This document shows positions 20,951-28,361 of a DNA stretch of 38,749 bases, piece after piece. How positions within the stretch are numbered: the first letter of the stretch is position 1; every line of letters begins with the position of its first letter. Position numbers and translations under genes: made by a program. This stretch comes from a virus: the IMG/VR virus record IMGVR_UViG_3300028569_000079, positions 1 through 38,749 of that record. One strand, 5' to 3'. The notes under the pieces were generated by a model. That model worked only from the letters and a program-made list of their open reading frames with translations, did no database searches and had not been told where the DNA came from.

Positions 20951-22009
20951 TCAATTCTCCTGAAACAAAAGGTCCACCATCTCGTCAATATCGGTGGTGA
21001 AATCCAAAGCTTCTGATATCACACGAACAATCCTATATGGATCACCATTTGATGCAGGTCTACGATCCTCAACATAACCCTTCCATTCAATAGAAGTTGG
21101 AAGTGGTACACGAATGGATGAACCACGATCAGAGATCCCCCAGCTAAACGTATCAATACTTTGGGTCTCGTGTTTACCAGTTAGACGAAGGTTGTTGTCA
21201 GAACCGTAGTTCTCAATATGAAGTTCATGTCTTTCCTCCAAACGATGAAATAACACTTGGAAGTAATCTTCACCACCAACTTCTCTCATCATACCGTTTG
21301 AAAAGTTACAGTGAAGTCCCGATCCATTCCAATCACCCATCACAGGTTTCGGGTGGAACTCAATTACCAATCCATATTCCTCACTCATCTGTTGAAGGAT
21401 GTAACGAGACATCCATAGATCGTCACCAGCCTTTAGTTTTCCTTTACTGAACACTTGGTATTCCCATTGACCCAAAAGGACCTCAGCGTTTGTCCCAGTG
21501 ATGTCAATACCCGCTTTGATACACATCTCCATGTGGTTGTCAACAAACTCACGACCATTCACCTGTCCGTTACCAACACCACAGTAATACTTACCCTGTG
21601 GTTCAGGATATCCGTTACTTGGGAACCCAAGTGGACGACCTTCTTTCATAATGGTATACTCCTGTTCAAAACCAAACCAAATATCTTCTTCTTCTAACCC
21701 AACTTGAGATCGTGTGTTTGATACGTGTGGAGTTCCATCAGGAATGAGAACCTCACACATAACAAAATAAGAGTTGAGATATCCTTTGTTGAGGAAGTTT
21801 TCATAAATCCTCACAGGCTTCAATAAACAATCCGAGAAGTGACCTTCAGCCTGTTTAGTTGATGATCCATCGAAAGACCAAATAGAACAATCATCCAAAC
21901 CGATTCGGTGATTCTCATCAATGTCAATTACCTTTACCTTACTACGAAGGTTGGGCTCAGGAGTATATCCATCAAGCCATACATATTCAAGTTTTACTTT
22001 GTTTTTCAT
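20951..22009 (-). CDS. glnA: Glutamine synthetase (GSII-like)
   Basis: 352 residues, the short length of the GSII (eukaryote-like) type. Beta-grasp start with YVWLDGYTPEPNLRSK and WSFDGSSTKQAEG (44-56), YYCGVGNG then REFVDNHMEMCIKAGI, AEVLLGQWEYQ (metal and substrate site), HPKPVMGDWNGSGLHCNFS, and RGSSIRVP near the ATP/glutamate site. It would make glutamine from glutamate, ammonia and ATP. No adenylylation region is expected in GSII. A phage copy is unusual; it could raise glutamine for carbamoyl phosphate and nucleotide synthesis. Confidence 0.92.
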   Translation of the reverse strand: MKNKVKLEYVWLDGYTPEPNLRSKVKVIDIDENHRIGLDDCSIWSFDGSSTKQAEGHFSDCLLKPVRIYENFLNKGYLNSYFVMCEVLIPDGTPHVSNTRSQVGLEEEDIWFGFEQEYTIMKEGRPLGFPSNGYPEPQGKYYCGVGNGQVNGREFVDNHMEMCIKAGIDITGTNAEVLLGQWEYQVFSKGKLKAGDDLWMSRYILQQMSEEYGLVIEFHPKPVMGDWNGSGLHCNFSNGMMREVGGEDYFQVLFHRLEERHELHIENYGSDNNLRLTGKHETQSIDTFSWGISDRGSSIRVPLPTSIEWKGYVEDRRPASNGDPYRIVRVISEALDFTTDIDEMVDLLFQEN

Positions 22010-22050
22010 ATTTTTTTGTTAGACCCCCTATTTTAGGTGGGTGTCGTCTG

Positions 22051-22058
22051 TAAATATA
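22051..22058 (-). promoter_or_regulatory. TATATTTA promoter and hairpin leader of glnA
   Basis: Minus-strand TATATTTA about 41 bases before the ATG at 22009. The leader holds ACCCACCTA-AAA-TAGGGGGT, a hairpin just upstream of the start that could act in control or end the 22099-22794 transcript. Confidence 0.45.
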
Positions 22059-22098
22059 TATAATTTATTGTAAAGTGTCTATAAAAATGGGGATCGTA

Positions 22099-22794
22099 TT
22101 AGTTTTTTTTACAAATTACTTTTATGTTTTGACCAGCTGTGTTTTCAGATAGTAACTTCCAACCATTTTCAGGTTGTTGAACCCACCACCATATGTGACT
22201 ACCTTTACCAACACAAGGATAAGAGATGGTTACTCGTTCTGTGGAAAAAGACTCACCATTGATCATGTGGTTCCAATCTACCCAAGTTCCGTCAAGGAAG
22301 TTATCATCAACAATTACTATAGTATCATTTGTTAATTTGTCCTTAATCGCATCGAATTCCCTCCATCCATGCAGTGCTGATGGAAATGGATTCATCAAAT
22401 CCAAATCCCAAGAATCCAAATGAACCAAATCAACTTTGTCATTGAATTTTTTTAAAAAACTGACAGAATCATCAACAACAAATTCAACACAAGTTATCCC
22501 CTCATTTTGGAAGATCTCTTTAGCCCTTGATATTATGTTTTCATCAATATCTACCATCCACATCTTTCCACCTGTCTGTTGTGAGATTTGTGCGAAGAAT
22601 AAACCCATAATACCATCATTCCAATTATGACTTGCGCCAGTTTCGATGATGTTAATGGGACCTTCTACAGAAAAATGATCTTTTAGAGTTTTTACAATAC
22701 TATCAACTTGTTCCGATCGTTCCGACCTTCCGTTTTTCTGTTTGAGATTGTATTTGTAGATTTCAGCCTGTTCCTGTATAATTTGTAAATTCAT
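22099..22794 (-). CDS. Class I SAM-dependent methyltransferase
   Basis: 231 residues. Rossmann motifs: INIIETGASHNWNDG (motif I, about 47-61), MWMVDIDENIISRAKEIF (acidic strand-2 end), CVEFVVDDSVSFLKKF (motif II), VDLVHLDSWDLD (motif IV), then IVIVDDNFLDGTW. The pattern resembles the Methyltransf_24/TylF-like group that acts on sugars or small molecules, in line with the RfbC and carbamoyltransferase nearby. Substrate unknown. No promoter element seen close to the start. Confidence 0.8.
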   Translation of the reverse strand: MNLQIIQEQAEIYKYNLKQKNGRSERSEQVDSIVKTLKDHFSVEGPINIIETGASHNWNDGIMGLFFAQISQQTGGKMWMVDIDENIISRAKEIFQNEGITCVEFVVDDSVSFLKKFNDKVDLVHLDSWDLDLMNPFPSALHGWREFDAIKDKLTNDTIVIVDDNFLDGTWVDWNHMINGESFSTERVTISYPCVGKGSHIWWWVQQPENGWKLLSENTAGQNIKVICKKN

Positions 22795-22866
22795 TGGAAA
22801 ATAATTTCTCTAATTCTAACTCTCAAATCAATACTTTGTATGGTGATATTGGTTTTGTTGCAGGAT

Positions 22867-23052
22867 CTAATTGGTTAGAAGATATGATAGTGTGGCACCA
22901 ACTGCCATCATAAGGGTATACATACCGAAAAGGTAGGAGTTGAACATACCGTCTGTTTTGGTATATCCCACCTTACGTAGGACTGGTGGTACCGCGTAGG
23001 CTATGAAGATAAGACTCCACACAAGAATCATTTGAATATCGAAGTTGCTCAT
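22867..23052 (-). CDS. Two-helix membrane protein
   Basis: 61 residues, MSNFDIQMILVWSLIFIAYA onwards. Two membrane segments, about 7-25 and 38-58, joined by VLRKVGYTKTDGMFN. A longer frame to 23106 would run through the promoter. No family recognised; small phage membrane proteins of this shape include holins, but there is no linked lysin. Confidence 0.7.
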   Translation of the reverse strand: MSNFDIQMILVWSLIFIAYAVPPVLRKVGYTKTDGMFNSYLFGMYTLMMAVGATLSYLLTN

Positions 23053-23075
23053 AATAAAAGGTTTTTTTGTTTGAA

Positions 23076-23107
23076 TAAAGGTACCATAAAAAAAACAATA
23101 AGTCAAA
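23076..23107 (-). promoter_or_regulatory. Host-type promoter TTTG-N20-TACCTTTA
   Basis: Minus strand TTTG (complement 23104-23107), 20 bases, TACCTTTA (23076-23083), leader of 23 bases to ATG 23052. Confidence 0.55.
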
Positions 23108-23129
23108 CCGAACTTACCGATAATCGTTA

Positions 23130-23312
23130 TTAATGATCTTCACTCAAGATCAAAGTTGATTTTGATAAGTCACAATATATCGATATGTCATGTTTTTTTC
23201 CATTGGGTGTAAAGGTATATACAAATTTTCCCCGCTCACCATGAACTTTTTCAATATTATCTTTCCACTGATCAAGTTTATCTTTTTGTTGTTTTGTCAT
23301 TTCGAATATCAT
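23130..23312 (-). CDS. Small protein of unknown function
   Basis: 60 residues, MIFEMTKQQKDKLDQWKDNI onwards, then strands KFVYTFTPNGKKHDISIYCD. The first ATG is chosen because TATATTTT ends exactly 4 bases before it. No family recognised. Confidence 0.65.
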   Translation of the reverse strand: MIFEMTKQQKDKLDQWKDNIEKVHGERGKFVYTFTPNGKKHDISIYCDLSKSTLILSEDH

Positions 23313-23347
23313 AACTAAAATATATATAACAATTTATATGTGTAAAA

Positions 23348-25417
23348 CTAATAATGGAAGATAGTCACAATAAATAAATACTGTTGAAATTGATTTCCAA
23401 AATTCGTTCTTAGAAAACCATAGTATACTCCGTCAGGTACGTTTGCCCCGTCCCAATCATTTTCATATTGAAGAGTTTCATATACCGTTTTACCCCATCT
23501 ATTTTTGATAATAAGAGGTCGATGATCACTGAACAATAAGTTTCTAATCACAAACAGATCGTTCATACCATCTCCATTGGGTGTAAATACATTTGGTATA
23601 ATAACCGTAGGTGGTTCAGGTTGAACACAGATCACATAATTGCTCTCACTAACATAACCACTATCTTCAGTGGTAACTTTGATTAAGTATGATCCAACAT
23701 CTAAGGTGTCAGAATATATACAATAGGTGGTGTCCATAATTGGTGATGGGTTCCATAAGACCCATTGATTTCGATAATTCAGATAAACATTATATTCAGG
23801 GTTTTTCCATCCGTCATATTGATTCCATATTAGACATACCGAATCACATGACCCGTTACTTCTCAATAAAATGGAATGAATCGAATCCGAGGGACCGAAT
23901 ACAAATCCATTATATCTGAAATCTATTTTGTACGAATATGATTCTCCGTCAACATTTGTTGCCGTGAGGTCATCATAACTCAGTTGTTTCCAATTTGTTA
24001 TTACTTGACGAAACGCATATTGGGTACCATCGAATCTGAATATACCAAATCCTTCAAATTGAGTGGTATCACAGGTGCTTGTATCTATCGACCATTCGAG
24101 TTTGGTATGGGTGTCATTTACAACCGTTACATTTTCAAATTTCCAAATCGGATCCAAACAATCATCCACAATCAACACCAATGTATCAAATTCGTTCATC
24201 GGGAAACCACATTTATTGATCAGTGTATTACCATCGTTACCAGTCTTGGAATATAAAAAGTATCTTCCGTTGACAAGGAGAGGTTTTTGTAAGTGGACTG
24301 TAATCTTTTGTGTTTCATTATTGACATCACAGATCGCTGAAAGTCTTTTGATTGGAATGGGCTGACCCAATGGATTTGTCAAACGGAAATCACTACCATC
24401 GCTCGATATGGAAGCACAATCCAACTTGACAAGAAAGTTAAGTTCCACCAAAGAATCCCCACAACTATAATCAACTGCGGGTAACATCGTCAAGGAATCA
24501 ATATATTGACCAGGATAATTGTAATTCAGTATGACCCCCTGTGTTGCCAAAGCCGAGCAGTTGGCGGATATCGAGATCATCATATCTCTTGATGATGAAC
24601 CAACAGCATACCAAACAAAGAATGTGGAATCATATCGATATTCGGTAATTTTCACACTCATCACATCAATTTCTTGTTGTGTGGGATGAAAGGTAATGGT
24701 TCCTGTCTGTGGGTTTATCCCGAAGGATGATGAAGTAACAGGTTGTGTTGCAGAAAAACCTGGATCAAAGGGAATGTTCGTTTGATTCGGGTAGAGACCT
24801 TCTCTACAACTAATCATTTGATAGTGAATACTATCACCATCGAATTCGATACTATTTTGAGCCCAACTGAATGTCCTGTTAATACAGAAAGCTCGAACAG
24901 GTTCTGAAACAAATATTGGTGATGAATTGTTACCGTTGGTATTGTTAAGATCCGCATCGAAGAAAAAACCGTCGTTACCAAAAGTACCGTTAGATGTAAA
25001 AATGTTGGTGATATTTCCTGGCCGACAACAATCTTCCCACCAAAATTTGAAGGTAGGACAAACACCCGGTAGAACCACAAACCCCTTGTATGTGTAGATC
25101 TCAAATGTTCGGGTTCCTGGTGTCCCGAGTGTTACGCAATCAAATAGGGTGGGTGCCAGTAATCCCGAACCTGGTTGGAGGGTCATCGGTATATTTTGAT
25201 TTGTGAAACATGTAGAACTAACCGTAACGTCGGTTGTCAATGGCATCCCAATACCACTAACATCTCGGTATAATCTAAGGATTACTTTATAGTGGTTATT
25301 GATTCCCGTGGAATCTCCGATGTACTTATACTGAATATCACCACCAGCGTAGTGAGATCCCATTCCAACAAGGGATGATAATATAAGTAAGAGGGTAAAT
25401 AAATTTTTCATAGACAT
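23348..25417 (-). CDS. Secreted multi-domain protein with T9SS type B sorting domain
   Basis: 689 residues. N-terminal signal peptide (MSMKNLFTLLLILSSLVGMG) followed by SHYAGGDIQYKYIGDS, an opening I have seen in large gliding-motility-associated proteins of Bacteroidota. Long beta-rich, Ig/FN3-like middle (23 or more cysteines) including PEYNVYLNYRNQWVLW. Residues 605-689 hold IPNVFTPNGDGMNDLF, LIIKNRWGKTVYE, WDGANVPDGVYYGFL, the hallmarks of the type B sorting domain recognised by the type IX secretion system. So the product should leave the host cell through T9SS. Most unusual for a phage; adhesin, decoy or surface-blocking roles are possible. Confidence 0.88.
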   Translation of the reverse strand: MSMKNLFTLLLILSSLVGMGSHYAGGDIQYKYIGDSTGINNHYKVILRLYRDVSGIGMPLTTDVTVSSTCFTNQNIPMTLQPGSGLLAPTLFDCVTLGTPGTRTFEIYTYKGFVVLPGVCPTFKFWWEDCCRPGNITNIFTSNGTFGNDGFFFDADLNNTNGNNSSPIFVSEPVRAFCINRTFSWAQNSIEFDGDSIHYQMISCREGLYPNQTNIPFDPGFSATQPVTSSSFGINPQTGTITFHPTQQEIDVMSVKITEYRYDSTFFVWYAVGSSSRDMMISISANCSALATQGVILNYNYPGQYIDSLTMLPAVDYSCGDSLVELNFLVKLDCASISSDGSDFRLTNPLGQPIPIKRLSAICDVNNETQKITVHLQKPLLVNGRYFLYSKTGNDGNTLINKCGFPMNEFDTLVLIVDDCLDPIWKFENVTVVNDTHTKLEWSIDTSTCDTTQFEGFGIFRFDGTQYAFRQVITNWKQLSYDDLTATNVDGESYSYKIDFRYNGFVFGPSDSIHSILLRSNGSCDSVCLIWNQYDGWKNPEYNVYLNYRNQWVLWNPSPIMDTTYCIYSDTLDVGSYLIKVTTEDSGYVSESNYVICVQPEPPTVIIPNVFTPNGDGMNDLFVIRNLLFSDHRPLIIKNRWGKTVYETLQYENDWDGANVPDGVYYGFLRTNFGNQFQQYLFIVTIFHY

Positions 25418-25462
25418 TTTTATTCTTTTGTTATAAAAGAAATATACATCAAAATGTTAAAT

Positions 25463-25496
25463 AAAAAACCCCCACCGAGATAATCGATGAGGGTTT
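25463..25496 (-). terminator. Terminator of the structured RNA unit
   Basis: Minus strand AAACCCTC ... GGGGGTTT followed by a T-run (8-bp stem counting one G-U). It closes the transcription unit that starts near 26349. Confidence 0.8.
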
Positions 25497-26349
25497 GGCT
25501 AATGCTCTGAGACTACGAGCTTAGGTGATCGGTCTTCGGTGAGATTATTTATTCCTCACTCGGTCCACCTTAGTTGCCTAAAGTAACCAATCAGTGTCGG
25601 TAATTTGAGTCTACCACTCTTTTCGTTGACACCAACTCGACTGTTACTTCTATCTCTTGAACCTTCGGAGCTCACCAAGGGACTGCGGTCCCACGAGTAG
25701 TTTCACAATCAATACCGACGGACTTGCGGTCCAATCAGCACCTTCATTGGTCCGTTGACCTGAAGGATTAGACACCTTTCAGTGTCAACGCCCGAAGACT
25801 TTTGCTAGTTATAATTGTACACTTGTGAAAATGTAATTAGCTATATAGAAAGATAGAAGATGTGCTTCGGGAAAAGTCTCGATCCTTTTGGGAACGAAAT
25901 GCTTCACACCTCCCTGTGAACCCGCCAGCTCACGGTCAGTTAGGACTACGGTGGGTTTGAACCCTTGGTAACCCCTCAGACTGGTACCCAGCTTTACAAC
26001 ATCCGGCGGGATGTCTCAAACCGTCACCTGTACCTTTTCCTGTTGGTGTCTCCACCTCAACTCCGATTATCTACAAAATCGGTGTAACCTCATCCCCTCA
26101 GCACTTGCCGTCAGGGTCTTGGTTGTAGGTACTTTGTTTAGTTGTCAGGAAAAACCTGCGAGACTACCCGAGTCGCTAAACTCTCTCATCCCCTTTAGTC
26201 CCATTGCTGGGGTTATCTTATTGGTCGCTAAACCGACCATTGTTAAACCATTTTACAATTTGGGGGGTAAAGTGGCAAAATAAAAGAACGTTTCAGAAAC
26301 ATCTTCAATAAACTACGGGTAGTAAAACTAAAGTCCCTGTTTCTGATTT
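25463..26349 (-). ncRNA. Candidate giant structured noncoding RNA (about 890 nt, GOLLD/ROOL-like in style)
   Basis: This unit has a host-type promoter, a terminator and no plausible gene; the only open frame (plus 26011-26283) is on the wrong strand. The minus strand is full of compact helices: TCAGAAACA/TGTTTCTGA and ACTACCCG/CGGGTAGT near the 5' end, GGTCG/CGACC, CCGATT/AATCGG, CATCC-CGCC-GGATG, CTGG-GTA-CCAG, CCTTCA-GGTC-AACG-GACC-AA-TGAAGG, GACAC/GTGTC, GGGAC-CGCA-GTCCC, and CTTTAG-GCAA-CTAAGG with a GNRA loop. A T-loop-like GGGTTCAAACCC is present. CTTTAGT/ACTAAAG could form a pseudoknot. GC is higher than around it. Class not proven by eye. Confidence 0.75.
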
Positions 26350-26355
26350 GTTGTA

Positions 26356-26385
26356 CAAAGATACAACGAATATTAGATCCGTCAA
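26356..26385 (-). promoter_or_regulatory. Promoter of the structured RNA (TTG-N19-TATCTTTG)
   Basis: Minus-strand TTG (complement 26383-26385), 19 bases, TATCTTTG (26356-26363): a full TTG / TAnnTTTG match. Start of transcription expected near 26349. Confidence 0.7.
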
Positions 26386-26430
26386 TACCCTGACACAAAA
26401 ATATTTAATTATTTTGGTGAAATAATAAAT

Positions 26431-26443
26431 ATCACCTCCTTTA
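26431..26443 (-). other. Perfect Shine-Dalgarno-like sequence in a 3' untranslated position
   Basis: Minus strand reads TAAAGGAGGTGAT, 8 bases after the stop of 26452-27372 and not followed by a start codon. It is the exact complement of the usual bacterial 16S rRNA 3' end. GGTGA in it pairs with TCACC downstream (hairpin 26416-26436). Confidence 0.5.
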
Positions 26444-26451
26444 GTAAAAGA

Positions 26452-27372
26452 TTATGTGAGTGGAGAATATTTTACAAATCTGTCTCCTGACTTATAAAGT
26501 GCAAACACTTGACAATCGGGTGCTTGATATTGAAATATTTTGGGATTCACTTTCATCTGTGATGATACTTGGACGGGGTGTGCAACACCTTTGTCGTCTA
26601 TGGCTAATATGTCAATACCGAAATAATCTACAAATCCAAAATCATCAGAGAAAGGATATACATCGAATCCCAAAGACCTTAGTGTGTTCCATCCAGCATC
26701 TTCGACTTCATAACCTTTGTTTCTTGTAAAATTGAAAGCATCCATTACGGTCTTCTGACTTTGTTCATCTTGCATCAATTCTGTAATAAGTGTGTCCAAT
26801 TTCGACAGGGTTGTAGGGTCATTGAGTAGATCCATAACTTCCTCGATAATTTGGGAGTTATCAAACTTATCCATTTTGAAGAACTTATATTTGGTTTGCT
26901 TGTTGATTTGTTGTGCTAGTTTGGAAAGGATAAAAGACTGATTGGAACTATGAGTGTTGATCCTATTGAATAGTGAGTAACTCTGATTATCATCCAACCT
27001 CATGGTCATATTTTTGCCAGATAGTTTTACCATATCTTTTTGTATCTCTGTTTGGATTACTTTACAAGCATTTGTTTTTTGTAAAAGTTCCAACATCTTT
27101 CTCATGTCAGCCATTCTGTCTTCATAGAAACGGTTACCTGGTTTCAACTCCACTCTGTCTCCCATCGAAAGATAATCTCCATTTCTAAGTTGACCGAAAA
27201 TGGAAAAGGATTTCTTCTTTAGTTGTTCTGAACCTTTACCCCCTGTTCCTGTGGAGAGTATATTCTGTAAGTTTTTACAGAAAACTTTGCCCTCACCAAG
27301 TCCATCACATGGGTCAACCCTTTTCTCGACCTCAGAGATCAAGGCTTCTTTTAATAGTTCGAGAAGTTTCAT
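26452..27372 (-). CDS. Leader-tagged protein with a nuclease-like C-terminal domain
   Basis: 306 residues. It starts MKLLELLKEALISEVEKRVD, a helical leader with I-S-E at 12-14. The middle (30-200) is helical and Lys-rich. Residues about 220-275 read GYEVEDAGWNTLRSLGFDVYP ... GIDILAIDDKGVAHPVQVSSQMK: an E/aligned helix, a strand with D254 and a Q-V-x-S-x-x-x-K strand, which resembles a restriction-endonuclease-like (PD-(D/E)XK) core with Q in place of E/D. This is a weak call. TATTTAT-N4-ATG element upstream. If packaged, it would enter the host with the DNA. Confidence 0.7.
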   Translation of the reverse strand: MKLLELLKEALISEVEKRVDPCDGLGEGKVFCKNLQNILSTGTGGKGSEQLKKKSFSIFGQLRNGDYLSMGDRVELKPGNRFYEDRMADMRKMLELLQKTNACKVIQTEIQKDMVKLSGKNMTMRLDDNQSYSLFNRINTHSSNQSFILSKLAQQINKQTKYKFFKMDKFDNSQIIEEVMDLLNDPTTLSKLDTLITELMQDEQSQKTVMDAFNFTRNKGYEVEDAGWNTLRSLGFDVYPFSDDFGFVDYFGIDILAIDDKGVAHPVQVSSQMKVNPKIFQYQAPDCQVFALYKSGDRFVKYSPLT

Positions 27373-27376
27373 CTCA

Positions 27377-27384
27377 ATAAATAC
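27377..27384 (-). promoter_or_regulatory. TATTTAT-N4-ATG promoter element
   Basis: Minus-strand GTATTTAT, TGAG, ATG at 27372. Confidence 0.5.
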
Positions 27385-27396
27385 TTCGTATTACCC

Positions 27397-27531
27397 TTAA
27401 TCTTCGTCTTCCAAACTATCACAGAAAGTTTTGGGTCGATAATTTTTATTTTTTGTGGTCTCTGATGTTTCACCATCGAGTTCGTCCCAGTAAATAAATC
27501 GGTAAGAGTCGTCTGAGATATATTTTATAAT
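27397..27531 (-). CDS. Possible small gene lacking a standard start codon
   Basis: 44 codons that read like protein (IIKYISDDSYRFIYWDELDG, ETSETTKNKNYRPKTFCDSL, EDED) and end at TAA 27397-27399. There is no ATG, GTG or TTG in the frame; the best entry is ATT at 27529-27531, overlapping the Nudix stop (27525-27527), where coupled re-initiation could work. Could also be a chance frame or remnant. Confidence 0.3.
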   Translation of the reverse strand: MIKYISDDSYRFIYWDELDGETSETTKNKNYRPKTFCDSLEDED

Positions 27532-27929
27532 TGTTTCGAAATTAGATTACGGAAGTTTTCTTCCATCGACAAAGGTAATTCATTTTTTGTGAAGTATCTA
27601 CATTCTGTATGTTCGTCACCATCGATAGCATTTTCCAAGTCAGGGAGGATTTCCTCGTCAAATTCCGTGGTGAATATATAAAACATACCCTTTGGTTTGG
27701 TACCATCTCGATTGTATCTTCTCATAATACCGATGAAAGACAGGTCAGAATCGATTTCTATATTGGTTTCCTCGTAGAACTCCCTGAGGGCACCGTCCAC
27801 TACCTTTTCACCAAGTTCTATCTTGCCTGCGGGAATACTCCACTCACCAGGTAAACTTCCTTCGGTGTTTCTTTTACATAAAAGGCATTTTCCGTTGGAT
27901 GTGATTAAAATACCGGCCACTTTCTTCAT
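27525..27929 (-). CDS. Nudix hydrolase
   Basis: 134 residues, usual small Nudix size. The Nudix box is complete at 35-57: GKIELGEKVVDGALREFYEETNI (G-x5-E-x7-R-E-x2-E-E), with N in place of the last G. MutT-like opening (VAGILITSNGKCLLCKR) and WSIPAGK. It would cut a nucleoside diphosphate linked to X: an oxidised dNTP, a nucleotide sugar or an RNA cap. Divergent from the DUF192 gene. Confidence 0.92.
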   Translation of the reverse strand: MKKVAGILITSNGKCLLCKRNTEGSLPGEWSIPAGKIELGEKVVDGALREFYEETNIEIDSDLSFIGIMRRYNRDGTKPKGMFYIFTTEFDEEILPDLENAIDGDEHTECRYFTKNELPLSMEENFRNLISKQL

Positions 27930-27950
27930 ATATTATATTTATCTTATAGA

Positions 27951-28298
27951 ATGAATTTATCCATTAATAATAATAACTTTCTTTGTAAGGTTGTATCGAG
28001 TCCTGAAAAAATTAGATCGGGAATGATGTTCAAGACCTTTGATGGTTTTGATGGTATGTTATTTATAATGCCTGAAGATACAATCCAAACCTTTTGGATG
28101 AAAAATTGTGTGGTTCCTTTGGATATCATCTTTATCAGTGATGGTATAATTCAGGATATTTCCCCTTTGTGTCCTCCTTGTGTTGAAGACAATTGTCCTC
28201 AGTATATGGGAAAAGGTGGAATGGTGCTTGAGGTCCTTGGTGGTACTTGTCGGAAAAAGTCTATCAAGATTGGTGACAAGATTGATTTCCAATTTTAA
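27951..28298 (+). CDS. DUF192 family protein
   Basis: 115 residues. The family marks are in order: RSGMMFK (22-28), GMLFIM (35-40), FWMKN (48-52), VPLDIIFI (55-62), and VLEVLGGT (92-99). Unlike most members it has a Cys cluster CPPCVEDNCPQY (74-85). DUF192 is a small beta-barrel of unknown role that often carries a signal peptide in bacteria; this one has none. TATATTTAT lies 8 bases before the ATG. CCCC/GGGG hairpin follows the stop. Confidence 0.85.
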   Translation: MNLSINNNNFLCKVVSSPEKIRSGMMFKTFDGFDGMLFIMPEDTIQTFWMKNCVVPLDIIFISDGIIQDISPLCPPCVEDNCPQYMGKGGMVLEVLGGTCRKKSIKIGDKIDFQF

Positions 28299-28361
28299 AA
28301 CCCCTAACTTTGGGGTATGAAAATGTTCCCCGTCTTCCTTTACCGAGAAAAAGATCTTGAT

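Noticed and set aside
23984-24365. Two plus-strand frames of 90-100 codons
   Set aside because: They lie within the T9SS-type gene on the opposite strand and have no start context.
25940-26000. tRNA or tmRNA suggested by GGGTTCAAACCC (T-arm-like)
   Set aside because: No acceptor stem, anticodon arm or CCA end could be built around it; it fits better as a T-loop within the large RNA.
26011-26283. Plus-strand open frame of 90 codons inside the structured RNA unit
   Set aside because: Odd composition, no start context, and it lies antisense to the promoter-to-terminator RNA unit; every part of it is explained by RNA helices.
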